A stretch of DNA of 64,000 nt, from positions 1,426,001 to 1,490,000 of the forward strand of contig JACKLI010000001.1 of assembly GCA_024235995.1 (NCBI GenBank). Reading direction: 5' to 3'. This document shows, one piece after another, positions 24,635-33,162 of this stretch. Origin of the DNA: Burkholderiaceae bacterium. Lineage in GTDB: Bacteria > Pseudomonadota > Gammaproteobacteria > Burkholderiales > Burkholderiaceae_C. The notes under the pieces were generated by a model, which saw only the letters and a program-made list of their open reading frames with translations, did no database searches and had not been told where the DNA came from. A program made the position numbers and the translations under genes. Within the stretch, counting starts at the first letter, position 1; each line of letters starts with the position of its first letter.

Positions 24635-25708
24635 ATGTCGTCCGCCGCTCCATCGGCCACCCAGGCCGGCGCGCTCGAATACCTCAGCCTGCCGGCCGCC
24701 GCGCGCCTGATCGCCCGCGTGGGCGTGCTCGAGTGCCTGCGCGGCGTCGAGCAGGCGATCGAGGCGGACTTCCGGCGCTGGCCCGAGTTCAGCAAGACCG
24801 CGCGGCTGGCGCAGCCCACGCCGGACGGCGTGATCGAGCTGATGCCGGTGGCCGACGCCCGGCACTTCGCCTTCAAGTACGTCAACGGCCACCCGCGCAA
24901 CACCCGCCTGGGCCTGCCCACCGTGATGGCCTTCGGGGCGATCGCGCGCGTCGACACCGGCGCGCCCGTCTTCCTGAGCGAGCTGACGCTGAGCACCGCG
25001 CTGCGCACCGCCGCCACCTCGGTCATGGCGGCGCGCCGCCTGGCGCGGCCGGACAGCCGCGTGATGGCCCTGATCGGCAACGGCAGCCAGAGCGAGTTCC
25101 AGGCGCTGGGCTTCGCCGGCCTGCTGGGCATCCGCAGCCTGCGCCTGTACGACGTGGACGCGGCGGCCACGCGCAAGCTGATGCGCAACCTGGCGGACGC
25201 CGACGTCGAGCTGCGGGCCTGCGCCAGCGTGGCCGAGGCGGTGCAGGGCGCCGACATCGTGACCACGCTCACGGCCGACAAGACGCGCGCCACCGTCCTG
25301 CAGGGCGAGCTGCTGCGCCCCGGCATGCACATCAACGCCGTGGGCGGCGACTGCCCGGGCAAGACCGAGCTGGACGCGGCCATCCTGCGGCGCGCGCGGG
25401 TGTTCGTCGAGTTCGAGCCGCAGACGCGCATCGAAGGCGAGCTGCAGCACGCGGCGCCCGGCTTCGCCGTCACCGAGCTCTGGCGCGTGCTGGCCGGCCA
25501 GGCCCCGGGCCGGCGCGACGCGGCCGAGATCACGCTGTTCGACTCGGTCGGCTTCGCGCTGGAGGACTATTCGGCCATGCGCTGCCTGCAGGCGCTGGGG
25601 CGCGCCCACGGCCTGCTGGAGAGCCTGGCGCTGATGCCCGCGCTGCGTGACCCCAAGGACCTCTACAGCCTGGTGCGCGAGGCGGGCGCCGGTACCATTT
25701 GGGCATGA
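24635..25708 (+). CDS. ocd: Ornithine cyclodeaminase family protein
   Basis: 357-residue protein of the OCD/mu-crystallin family, which deaminates and cyclises L-ornithine to L-proline. FKYVNGHPRN corresponds to the substrate-contact lysine segment, and ALIGNGSQSEFQ is the NAD-binding glycine loop, followed by YDVDAAATRKL and NAVGGDCPGKTELD. A GTG three bases before ATG 24635 is also possible. It overlaps the arginase gene (ATGA), so the pair would turn arginine into ornithine and then proline. Other family members act on different amino acids, but the neighbour favours ornithine. Confidence 0.9.
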   Translation: MSSAAPSATQAGALEYLSLPAAARLIARVGVLECLRGVEQAIEADFRRWPEFSKTARLAQPTPDGVIELMPVADARHFAFKYVNGHPRNTRLGLPTVMAFGAIARVDTGAPVFLSELTLSTALRTAATSVMAARRLARPDSRVMALIGNGSQSEFQALGFAGLLGIRSLRLYDVDAAATRKLMRNLADADVELRACASVAEAVQGADIVTTLTADKTRATVLQGELLRPGMHINAVGGDCPGKTELDAAILRRARVFVEFEPQTRIEGELQHAAPGFAVTELWRVLAGQAPGRRDAAEITLFDSVGFALEDYSAMRCLQALGRAHGLLESLALMPALRDPKDLYSLVREAGAGTIWA

Positions 25709-26643
25709 ACGCGCCAACCCCCCTCACGCTCATCGGCGCGCCCACCGACATCGGCGCCAGCCGCCTGGGCGCCGGCATGGGGCCGGACGCGCTGCGCGTG
25801 GCCCAGCTCGGCCCGGCGCTGCAGCGCCAGGGCCGCACCGTGCGCGACCTGGGCAACCTGGCCGGCCCGCCCAACCCGGGCGGCCCGCGCGACGCCGCCA
25901 GCGGCCTGCGCCACTTGGCCGAGGTGCTGACCTGGTGCCGCGCCACGCACGACGCCGTGCACCAGGCGCTGCAGGCGCGGCAGCTGCCGCTGCTGCTGGG
26001 GGGCGACCACAGCCTGGCCGTCGGCTCCATCGGCGCCGTGGCGCGGCACTGCCGGGCCACCGGCCAGCGGTTGCGCGTGCTGTGGCTCGATGCCCATGCC
26101 GACTTCAACACGCCCGCCACCTCGCCCAGCGGCAACGCCCACGGCACGCCGGTCGCCAGCCTGTGCGGCCTGGGGCCGCCCGAGCTGGCGCGGCTGGCCG
26201 GCTTCGCGCCCGCGCTGGCGGCGGGCCATCTGTGCCAGATCGGCCTGCGCAGCGTGGACGCGCAGGAGAAGTGGCTGATCCGGCAGCACGCCATCGAGGT
26301 GTACGACATGCGCGCCGTCGACGAGCTGGGCATGCGCGAGGTGATGGCCCGCGCGCTGGCGCCGGTGGATGCCGGCGTGCACCTGCACGTGAGCTTCGAC
26401 GTCGACTTCCTGGACCCCGAGATCGCCCCCGGCACCGGCACCACCGTGCGCGGCGGTCCCACCTACCGCGAGGCCCAGCTGTGCATGGAGATGATTGCCG
26501 ACACCGGGCGCCTGGGCTCGCTGGACATCGTCGAGCTCAACCCCGCGCTGGACGTGCGCAACCAGACCGCCGAGCTGGTGGTGGACCTGGTGGAAAGCCT
26601 GTTCGGCAAGAGCACGCTGGTCAAGGATGTGCGGCGGGGGTGA
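25705..26643 (+). CDS. rocF: Arginase
   Basis: Hydrolyses L-arginine to ornithine and urea. 312 residues. The binuclear manganese motifs are intact: LLGGDHSLAVGS, LDAHADFNTPATSPSGNAHG and SFDVDFLDPEIAPGTGT, plus the C-terminal VELNPALD. Ureohydrolase relatives such as agmatinase lack the NTPxTSPSGNxHG form seen here, so arginase is preferred. Coupled by ATGA overlap to the ornithine cyclodeaminase. It ends convergently with the thiosulfate transporter, separated by a large inverted repeat. Confidence 0.95.
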   Translation: MNAPTPLTLIGAPTDIGASRLGAGMGPDALRVAQLGPALQRQGRTVRDLGNLAGPPNPGGPRDAASGLRHLAEVLTWCRATHDAVHQALQARQLPLLLGGDHSLAVGSIGAVARHCRATGQRLRVLWLDAHADFNTPATSPSGNAHGTPVASLCGLGPPELARLAGFAPALAAGHLCQIGLRSVDAQEKWLIRQHAIEVYDMRAVDELGMREVMARALAPVDAGVHLHVSFDVDFLDPEIAPGTGTTVRGGPTYREAQLCMEMIADTGRLGSLDIVELNPALDVRNQTAELVVDLVESLFGKSTLVKDVRRG

Positions 26644-26663
26644 GTGGGCGAGCAGCCGGACAG

Positions 26664-26829
26664 CCGGACGCAGAGGACGCCAAGGGTTCGCAAAGGACGC
26701 AAAAGAATCGAAAATTGATCAAATGCTGGGTTGGCCGGCGTGCAGAAAGCGTGATTAGCTATTTGATTAATAGCATTCCAGGAAAAATTTCTGCGTCCTT
26801 TGCGCTTTCTCCGCGTCCTCTGCGTCCGG
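26664..26829. repeat. Inverted-repeat element between arginase and yeeE
   Basis: The left arm 26664-26706 reads CCGGACGCAGAGGACGCCAA and continues GGGTTCGCAAAGGACGCAAAAG. The right arm 26788-26829 is its imperfect complement, ending CTCTGCGTCCGG. Each arm is built of units of the type CGCAGAGGACGC / CGCAAAGGACGC. The loop includes a partial family A piece (TTAGCTATTTGATTAATAGC, 26754-26773). It occupies most of the 191-base gap between convergent genes and may act as a bidirectional terminator. Confidence 0.65.
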
Positions 26830-26834
26830 TATTT

Positions 26835-27944
26835 TCAAGGCGCCACCGGCACCACCAGCGGCGCCTGCTGCGTGGCCGGCTGCGTGGTGTGCACCGGCTC
26901 GGCCAGCCAGCGCTCCATCAGGCCGCCGCCGGCCCACATGCCGGCCAGCGCCAGCCAGGCGGTGAGGGCGAAGATGGCGCCGCCGGTCAGGCCCGCGCCC
27001 ACGGCGCAGCCGCCGGCCAGCATGCTGCCAAAGCCCATCAGCATGGCGCCCACGATGTAGCGCGCCATGCTGTAGCCGTCCTTGAAGCCCTCGACCTTGA
27101 ACTCGCGCCCCACCCAGGCGCCCAGCGCCGAGCCCACGAACACGCCCGGCAGCATGCCGGCGTCGAAGCCGAAGGCCGGCGCCGGGCTGGCCAGCACGCG
27201 CATCAGCCACTCGGCCGAGGGGCCGCTGAAGGTCAGCCCCTGGATCTGCACCGGATCGAAGCTGCTTCGCGCCACCAGGTGGCTGAACCACCAGGCCAGC
27301 GCCACCGCCACCCCGGTGCCGACGCCGCCGATCCACATCCAGGGCCGGTTGCCCGAGCGCAGCGAGAAGATCACCGCCACCACCAGCCACAGCAGGCCCA
27401 GCACCAGGCCGTCGACCGCGCCGCCGCCCAGGCGCTGCAGCAGATGGCGCGCGGCGCCGCCGTCGATCGTCCACCACGATGCGATTTCGCCGCGCAGCGG
27501 CGCCAGGCTGCCCGCCAGCGCCGCCTGGGCCGTGACTGCGAACACCAGCCCCGACAGCAGGGCGCGCAGGTTGCCGTTGGCCGACAGCACCAGCAGGCGG
27601 CTGGCGCAGCCGCGCGTCATGATCATGCCGGCGCCGAACAGCAGGCCGCCCACCAGCGCCCCCGACAGGCTGCCGCGGTTGGCCAGCTGGCGCGCGCCGC
27701 TCACGTCCAGCGCGCCGCTCAGGATCAGCGCCTGCACCGCGACCACCGCGCTGGCGAAGGCCAGCAGCCACACCGACAGCTTTTCGGCGAACTTGCCGTG
27801 CCAGAACTCGATGACGGCCGCGCGCAGGCAAAAGCGCGAGCGCTGGGCGAAGAAGCCGAACAGCAGGCCGATGACGGCGCCGCCCGCCGCCAGCACGGGG
27901 CCGCTGCCGTGCCGGTCCACCAGGCTTGTCAAGTCCATGGCCAT
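26835..27944 (-). CDS. tsuA: YeeE/YedE (TsuA-type) thiosulfate transporter
   Basis: 369-residue inner-membrane protein of the YeeE/YedE family, whose members TsuA/YeeE import thiosulfate through a row of conserved cysteines. The three expected cysteine sites are present: RSRFCLRAAVIE, TRGCASRLL and AGGCAVGAGLTGG. About nine hydrophobic segments span the length. It lies inside the sox island, divergent from a SoxH-like gene, which supports thiosulfate or another sulfur compound as substrate. AGGA before the coding region fits ATG 27938 better than ATG 27944. Import to the cytoplasm would feed assimilation rather than the periplasmic Sox enzymes. Confidence 0.87.
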   Translation of the reverse strand: MAMDLTSLVDRHGSGPVLAAGGAVIGLLFGFFAQRSRFCLRAAVIEFWHGKFAEKLSVWLLAFASAVVAVQALILSGALDVSGARQLANRGSLSGALVGGLLFGAGMIMTRGCASRLLVLSANGNLRALLSGLVFAVTAQAALAGSLAPLRGEIASWWTIDGGAARHLLQRLGGGAVDGLVLGLLWLVVAVIFSLRSGNRPWMWIGGVGTGVAVALAWWFSHLVARSSFDPVQIQGLTFSGPSAEWLMRVLASPAPAFGFDAGMLPGVFVGSALGAWVGREFKVEGFKDGYSMARYIVGAMLMGFGSMLAGGCAVGAGLTGGAIFALTAWLALAGMWAGGGLMERWLAEPVHTTQPATQQAPLVVPVAP

Positions 27945-27997
27945 TCCTGATAATTACATCAGTTGTTGCTTATGAAATTATGAATATAGGAGACCGC

Positions 27998-28984
27998 ATG
28001 CCGGCTGCCCTTGACCGACGTCAACTTCTCTCGCGGTGCGCCTGCGCGGCCTTCACGGCCGGCTGGGCCAGCGCCTGGACGCGCTACGCCGAGGCGGCGG
28101 ACGCCCCGGCCGTGCCCGAGATGAAGGCGCAGGAGGCGGCGCCCGGGTGCTGGTACGTCCAGGGCCAGTCGGCGCTGGGCTCGCCGGCCAACCAGAACTT
28201 CATCTCCAACGCCGGCTTCATCGTCACCTCGGCCGGCGTGGTGGTGATCGACGCGCTGGGCTCGCCCGCGCTGGCCGAGCGCCTGCTGGCCGAAATCCGC
28301 AAGGTCACGCCGCAGCCCGTCACCCACGTCATCCTCACGCACTACCACGCCGACCACGTCTACGGCCTGCAGGTGTTCGCGGCCTTGGGCGCCAAGATCA
28401 TCGCCCAGAAGAACGGGCGCGAATACCTGTACTCCGAGACCGCGCGCCAGCGGCTGGAGGCCTCGCGCAAGGACCTGGCGCCCTGGATCGACGGCCAGAC
28501 CCGCCTGGTGCCGGCCACCGACTGGATCGAAGGCCGCACCGAGCTGACGGTGGGCGGCACCCGGCTGATCCTGCAGCCCGTGGGCCCCGCGCACACGCCC
28601 GACGACCTGGTGATCTACGTGCCGGCGCGCAAGGTGCTGTACGCGGGCGACCTGGTGTTCCGCAACCGCGTCCCCTTCGTCGGCGAGGCCGACAGCGGCC
28701 ACTGGATCGAGTCGCTGGACACGCTGCTGGGCTTCGGCGCCGAGGTCATCGTGCCGGGCCACGGCCCGGTGTCCACCGACGCGCGCAAGGACATGCAGCT
28801 CACGCGCGACTACCTGGCCTACCTGCGCAAGACCATGGGCGCGGCCGCGCGCGACATGACGCCGTTCGACGAGGCGTACAAGGCCACCGACTGGAGCCAG
28901 TGGGAGAATCTGCCCCTGTTCGGCCCCGCCAACCGCATGAACGCCTACAACACCTACCTGCTGATGGAGCACGAGACGAAATGA
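27998..28984 (+). CDS. soxH: SoxH-like metallo-beta-lactamase fold hydrolase
   Basis: 328-residue exported hydrolase. A twin-arginine signal (DRRQLLSRCACAAF) precedes the MBL domain. Metal ligands are seen in TAG-like LTHYHADHVYG (HxHxDH), in PVGPAHTPDDLV and in VPGHGPV. Such proteins occur in many sox clusters as SoxH; their substrate is unknown and they are usually not essential for thiosulfate oxidation. TAGGAGA lies six bases before ATG 27998. The next gene overlaps its stop (ATGA). Confidence 0.85.
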   Translation: MPAALDRRQLLSRCACAAFTAGWASAWTRYAEAADAPAVPEMKAQEAAPGCWYVQGQSALGSPANQNFISNAGFIVTSAGVVVIDALGSPALAERLLAEIRKVTPQPVTHVILTHYHADHVYGLQVFAALGAKIIAQKNGREYLYSETARQRLEASRKDLAPWIDGQTRLVPATDWIEGRTELTVGGTRLILQPVGPAHTPDDLVIYVPARKVLYAGDLVFRNRVPFVGEADSGHWIESLDTLLGFGAEVIVPGHGPVSTDARKDMQLTRDYLAYLRKTMGAAARDMTPFDEAYKATDWSQWENLPLFGPANRMNAYNTYLLMEHETK

Positions 28985-29472
28985 CGCCGATGCCATGGCC
29001 GCCGCTGGGGCGCCGCCGCCTGCTGGCGGGCCTGGGCGCGCTGGCGGCGCTGGGGCTTGCGGCGCCGGCGCGCGCCGCGGCCAAGACCCTGTCGCCCTCG
29101 CGCGCGCTGCCGGCCGAGCTGGCGCAGGCGCTGGCGGCCGGGCACCCGCTGGTGGTCATGGTCAGCCTGCACGGCTGCCCCTGGTGCAAGGTGGTGCGCG
29201 AGCACTACCTGGCGCCCATGCACGCCGACGAAGGCCTGCCCGTGGTGCAGGTCGATTGGGGCAGCGCGCAGGCCACGCAGACGGTGGACGGCACGCCCAT
29301 CACCCATGGCGAGCTGGCGCGCGCCTGGAAGATCAAGCTGGCGCCCACCGTGCTGTTCCTGGGCGCCGGCGGGCGCGAGGTGGCCGAGCGGCTGGAAGGC
29401 GGCGCGCCCGACTTCTACAGCGCGTACCTGGACCAGCGCCTGGCGCAGGCCCGGCAGGCCGTGCGGGCTTGA
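28981..29472 (+). CDS. soxW: Periplasmic thioredoxin-fold protein, SoxW-like
   Basis: 163 residues. A Tat-like signal, GRRRLLAGLGALAALGLAAP, leads to a thioredoxin fold with the redox motif CPWC (residues 66-69) in VSLHGCPWCK, and the cis-proline region LAPTVLFLG. SoxW proteins reduce Sox components, probably SoxY or SoxZ, in the periplasm. A dedicated SoxV/CcdA electron carrier was not found in the window. Overlaps the SoxH-like gene, so the two are co-translated. Confidence 0.82.
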   Translation: MTPMPWPPLGRRRLLAGLGALAALGLAAPARAAAKTLSPSRALPAELAQALAAGHPLVVMVSLHGCPWCKVVREHYLAPMHADEGLPVVQVDWGSAQATQTVDGTPITHGELARAWKIKLAPTVLFLGAGGREVAERLEGGAPDFYSAYLDQRLAQARQAVRA

Positions 29473-29479
29473 GATGAAA

Positions 29480-29565
29480 CACCCCCAGTCTCCACTCGCT
29501 GCGCGATGTTTCGCCTTCCCCCTTGCAGGGGGCACGCCCTCTGGCCGGGGAAACCCCGACCAGGG
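29480..29565 (+). repeat. Dispersed GC-rich repeat, family B-like
   Basis: CACCCCCAGTCTCCACTCGC, then TGCGCG, then CTTCCCCCTTGCAGGGGGC and ACGCCCTCTGG. This is the plan of the family B elements found at 44.9 and 53.3 kb: a CCCC..GCTCGCTGCGC head, then CCCCCT.GGGGGGC hairpin, then GC-rich tail. Similarity is structural rather than close. The remainder of the soxW-soxC gap holds the soxC operator. Confidence 0.45.
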
Positions 29566-29706
29566 GCTTACGCGCGTGGCCTGCTCTGCGGCCCTTGGGC
29601 TCTTGGTGTTTCCTGCGCTGCGGGCGGCGCGCAGCGCGGTGGATAACTGATTTTGAAATTCCTTGACCTCGGATAAACCCGATGGTCATCGGGGGCGGAA
29701 GGCATT

Positions 29707-29730
29707 AATATAAGCGCATGCGCATATATT
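29707..29730. promoter_or_regulatory. Near-perfect 24-bp palindrome upstream of soxC
   Basis: AATATA + A + GCGCATGCGC + A + TATATT: every position pairs except one A/A couple. AT-rich ends and a GC core are typical of ArsR-family operators. Its left half shares ATATAAGC with the dyad at 22282, and a related dyad overlaps the soxB start at 34747. It ends nine bases before the soxC ATG, so binding would block transcription or initiation. Confidence 0.6.
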
Positions 29731-29739
29731 GATGCTGAA

Positions 29740-31125
29740 ATGACCGTTCCTCAATTTCCTGACCAAGCCAGCGCCGTGCCGCACTGCCGCCTGCGCAAGG
29801 CGCCCGAGGGGTTCCTCGACCGTGCCGGCATCCAGACCGTGTTCGCCGAAGGCCGCAAGGGCCGGCGCGACTTCATCCGCGGCGCCTTTGCCGCGGCCCT
29901 GGCCGGCACGGCCGCGGCCCAGGCCGGCGCGCAGGCCAATCCGGTGCCGGCCGAAGGGGGCGACCCCAACATCCTGAACCTGCCGCCCTGGTCCACCGGG
30001 CTGGGCCAGCCGGTGGTGACCGATGGCTACGGCAAGCCGTCCAAGCACGAGTCCAACGTGCAGCGCCGCCCCAGCCCCGGCCTGACGCAGACCACGCAGG
30101 CCTCGGTGTCGTTCGCGCCGCTGCAGTCGCTGTTCGGCATCGTCACGCCCAGCGGCCTGCACTTCGAGCGCCACCACCAGGGCTGGTGGGACATCGACCC
30201 GTCCAGGCACCGCTTCATGATCAACGGCCTGGTCAAGACCCCCAAGGTCTTCACCATGGACGAGCTGATGCGGCTGCCCAGCGTGTCGCGCTTTCACTTC
30301 ATCGAATGCGGCGCCAACACCGGCATGGAGTGGGGCAACGTGGCCGTGCCCACGGTGCAGTACTCGCACGGCATGCTCTCGTGCAGCGAGTTCACCGGCG
30401 TGCCCCTGATCACGCTGCTGGAGATGGCCGGCGCCGATCTCAAGAAAGGCCGGTTCGTGCTGGCCGAGGGCGCCGACGGCTCCTCGATGACGCGCACCAT
30501 CCCGATCGAGCTGGTCACCAGCGGCCAGGTGCTGGTGGCCTACGGGCAGAACGGCGAGATGCTGCGACCCGAGAACGGCTACCCGCTGCGCCTGGTGGTG
30601 CCCGGCGTGCAGGGCGTCAGCTGGGTGAAGTACCTGCGCCGCGTGGAGCTGGGCGACGAACCCTGGAACACCAAGGACGAGTCGGTGCACTACATCGACC
30701 TCATGCCCGACGGCCAGCACCGCCAGTACACCAGCATCCAGGAGTGCAAGAGCGTGGTCACCACGCCCTCGGGCGGGCAGGTGCTGCTGGACAAGGGCTT
30801 CTACAACATCAGCGGCCTGGCCTGGTCGGGGCGCGGCAAGATCAAGCGCGTGGACGTGTCGGTGGACGGCGGGCGCAACTGGCGCACCGCGCGGCTCGAA
30901 ACGCCGGTGCTCGACAGGTGCCTCACGCGCTTCAATATCGACTGGGCGTGGGACGGCAAGCCCGCCATCGTGCAAAGCCGGGCCATGGATGAAACCGGCT
31001 TCGTGCAGCCCAACTACCGGCAGCTGCGCGCCGTGCGCGGCTCGCGCTCGATCTATCACAACAACGCCATCCAGTCCTGGCTGGTGCAGGAAAGCGGCGA
31101 GGTGAAGAATGTCCAGCTGTCGTAA
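29740..31125 (+). CDS. soxC: Sulfane dehydrogenase molybdoprotein SoxC
   Basis: Molybdenum-cofactor subunit of Sox(CD)2, which oxidises the sulfane sulfur bound to SoxY, releasing six electrons. 461 residues. A long N-terminal tail precedes the Tat signal KGRRDFIRGAFAAALAG. The sulfite-oxidase-type domain has the Moco cysteine in FHFIECGANTG, then PGVQGVSWVKYL. The C-terminal dimerisation domain includes DVSVDGGRNWRTA. Presence of soxC and soxD predicts full oxidation of thiosulfate to sulfate without sulfur globules. The stop lies inside soxD (17-base overlap). Confidence 0.97.
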   Translation: MTVPQFPDQASAVPHCRLRKAPEGFLDRAGIQTVFAEGRKGRRDFIRGAFAAALAGTAAAQAGAQANPVPAEGGDPNILNLPPWSTGLGQPVVTDGYGKPSKHESNVQRRPSPGLTQTTQASVSFAPLQSLFGIVTPSGLHFERHHQGWWDIDPSRHRFMINGLVKTPKVFTMDELMRLPSVSRFHFIECGANTGMEWGNVAVPTVQYSHGMLSCSEFTGVPLITLLEMAGADLKKGRFVLAEGADGSSMTRTIPIELVTSGQVLVAYGQNGEMLRPENGYPLRLVVPGVQGVSWVKYLRRVELGDEPWNTKDESVHYIDLMPDGQHRQYTSIQECKSVVTTPSGGQVLLDKGFYNISGLAWSGRGKIKRVDVSVDGGRNWRTARLETPVLDRCLTRFNIDWAWDGKPAIVQSRAMDETGFVQPNYRQLRAVRGSRSIYHNNAIQSWLVQESGEVKNVQLS

Positions 31126-32155
31126 CGCCATCGCCGCGCTGCTGGCCGCCGCCTGCGTGCTGCCGGCGGCGGCGCAGGACAGGTTCCCCGGCATCGGCCG
31201 CGCCGCCACGCCCGCCGAGGTCAAGGCCTGGGACATCGACGTGCGCCCCGACTTCAAGGGCCTGCCCACCGGTTCGGGCAGCGTCGACCAGGGCCAGGAC
31301 ATCTGGGAATCCAAGTGCGCCAGCTGCCACGGCGTGTTCGGCGAGTCCAACTCGGTGTTCAACCCGCTGGTGGGCGGCACCACCAAGGACGACATCAAGA
31401 CCGGCCACGTCGCCACCCTCAAGCGCACCGACTACCCCGGCCGCACCACCCTGATGAAGGTGCCTACCGTCTCCACCCTGTGGGACTACATCAACCGCGC
31501 CATGCCCTGGAACGCGCCCAAGTCGCTCAAGCCCGACGAGGTCTACGCCGTCACGGCCTACCTGCTGAACCTGGGCGACATCCTGCCGGCCGGCTTCACG
31601 CTGTCGGACAAGAACATCGCCGAGGTGCAAAAGCTCATGCCCAACCGCAACGGCATGACGACGCAGCACGCCATGTGGCCGGGCAACGAGTTCGGCGCCG
31701 GCAAGGTCAAGCCCGACACCCAGGCCAAGGCCTGCATGAGCCAGTGCGAGGTGCCGCAGGACGTGACCTCGCGCCTGCCCGCGCACGCCGACAGCGCCTG
31801 GGGCAACCTGCACGACCAGAACCGCCTGGTGGGGCCGCAGCGCGGCGCCGTCACCGTCGATGCCGCCAAGAGCGGGGCCGCCAAGCCGTCCGCGGCCGAC
31901 CCGCTGGCCGCCGCCGTGGCCCTGACGCAAAAGAACGGCTGCACGGCCTGCCACGGCATGACGACCAAGCTGGTCGGCCCCGGCTTTGCCGAAGTGGCCA
32001 AGAAGTACGCCGGCCAGGCCGACTACCTGGCGGGCAAGATCGTCTCGGGCGGCGAGGGCGTGTGGGGCAACGTGCCCATGCCCGCGCAAACCCTGTCGCC
32101 TGACGACGCCAAGGCCATCGCCGCCTGGCTGGCCGCGGGGGCCAAGGCCCCGTGA
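31109..32155 (+). CDS. soxD: Dihaem cytochrome subunit SoxD
   Basis: Electron-accepting partner of SoxC. 348 residues with a signal peptide (AALLAAACVLPAAAQ). Haem motifs CASCH near residue 69 and CTACH near residue 278 lie in two separated class I domains. The intervening region contains VPTVSTLWDYINRAMPWNAP, typical of SoxD. The start codon is within the last codons of soxC, indicating coupled translation and a fixed stoichiometry. Confidence 0.96.
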   Translation: MSSCRNAIAALLAAACVLPAAAQDRFPGIGRAATPAEVKAWDIDVRPDFKGLPTGSGSVDQGQDIWESKCASCHGVFGESNSVFNPLVGGTTKDDIKTGHVATLKRTDYPGRTTLMKVPTVSTLWDYINRAMPWNAPKSLKPDEVYAVTAYLLNLGDILPAGFTLSDKNIAEVQKLMPNRNGMTTQHAMWPGNEFGAGKVKPDTQAKACMSQCEVPQDVTSRLPAHADSAWGNLHDQNRLVGPQRGAVTVDAAKSGAAKPSAADPLAAAVALTQKNGCTACHGMTTKLVGPGFAEVAKKYAGQADYLAGKIVSGGEGVWGNVPMPAQTLSPDDAKAIAAWLAAGAKAP

Positions 32156-32251
32156 CGGGAGCCGGGGCATGGGGGGAAATCCCGCTGGGAAGCGCTCGCA
32201 CTTCCGTTAACATCAACTCAATTGTTTAATCTGGATCAAGGAGATCGATTC

Positions 32252-32710
32252 ATGCAGACTCGTCGCGAAACCCTTCGCCAGGGCGCGCTGGCCGCCGGCG
32301 TGTTGACCGCGGGCAGCCTGCTGTCGCAGCCGGCGCTGGCCTTCAACAAGGCTGCGTTCGACAGCAAGCAGATGGCCGACGCGCTCAAGGGCCTGGGCGT
32401 GACCAGCCCGCTGGCCGAAAGCAAGGACGTCACGCTCACCGCGCCCGACATCGCCGAGAACGGCGCCGTCGTGCCCATGACCGTGGCCACCACCCTGCCC
32501 AACGTCAAGGAGATGCTGCTGATGGTCGAGAAGAACCCCTCGCCCCTGGTGGCGATGTTCAAGGTCGGCCCCGAGGTCGAGGCCAACTTCGCCACCCGCT
32601 CCAAGATGGGCCAGTCCTCCGACGTCTACGCCATCGCCGTCACCACCGACGGCAAGGCGCTGTACGCCAAGAAGGAAGTCAAGGTGACCCTGGGCGGCTG
32701 CGGCGGCTGA
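32252..32710 (+). CDS. soxY: Sulfur carrier protein SoxY
   Basis: Central carrier of the Sox cycle. Thiosulfate and its intermediates are bound to the cysteine in the flexible C-terminus, here VTLGGCGG (Cys150 of 152). A Tat signal is visible (QTRRETLRQGALAAGVL) with cleavage after PALA. AAGGAG lies ahead of ATG 32252. soxZ follows after 58 bases. The 96-base gap upstream of soxY contains an AT-rich patch, TTAACATCAACTCAATTG, that may hold a promoter. Confidence 0.97.
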   Translation: MQTRRETLRQGALAAGVLTAGSLLSQPALAFNKAAFDSKQMADALKGLGVTSPLAESKDVTLTAPDIAENGAVVPMTVATTLPNVKEMLLMVEKNPSPLVAMFKVGPEVEANFATRSKMGQSSDVYAIAVTTDGKALYAKKEVKVTLGGCGG

Positions 32711-32768
32711 GCGCGCCTCCCGCCTCTTCATCGAAACATTGAACGAACACTGAATCAGGAGTATTGAC

Positions 32769-33080
32769 ATGGGTGATCCGATGCGCATTCGCGCCCAGGC
32801 GAAGGACGACAAGACCACGGTGCGCGTGCTGATGGCGCACGAGATGGAGTCCGGCCAACGCAAGGATTCTTCGGGCAAGCTGATCCCGGCCTGGCACATC
32901 ACCGACGTGACGGCCACGCTCAACGGCAAGCCGGTGTTTGCCTGCGAGTGGGGCCCGGCCGTCTCCAAGAACCCCTTCCTGCAATTCACCCTCAAGGGTG
33001 GCAAGGCCGGCGACAAGGTGGCCGTCACCTGGAAGGACAACAAGGGCGACACCCGCACCGACGAGGCGACGGTTTCCTGA
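32769..33080 (+). CDS. soxZ: SoxY-binding protein SoxZ
   Basis: 103-residue partner that forms the SoxYZ heterodimer. Recognised by RIRAQAKDDKTTVRVLMAHEM near the N-terminus (only partly quoted: VRVLMAHEMESG), IPAWHITDV, WGPAVSKNPFLQF and VTWKDNKGD. It has no signal peptide, as expected, because SoxZ crosses the membrane bound to Tat-exported SoxY. AGGAG precedes the ATG. Confidence 0.96.
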   Translation: MGDPMRIRAQAKDDKTTVRVLMAHEMESGQRKDSSGKLIPAWHITDVTATLNGKPVFACEWGPAVSKNPFLQFTLKGGKAGDKVAVTWKDNKGDTRTDEATVS

Positions 33081-33162
33081 GCGAGAGCGGGCCAGGGCCC
33101 CTGGCGGCGCGCGCCGCCCGATCTTTTCAACGACAACATCGATACACAGGAGACACTTGACG

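Noticed and set aside
27945..27997. Shared operator between the thiosulfate transporter and soxH-like genes
   Set aside because: ATAATT/AATTAT arms are weak and do not match the sox dyads; only an AT-rich promoter region can be claimed.
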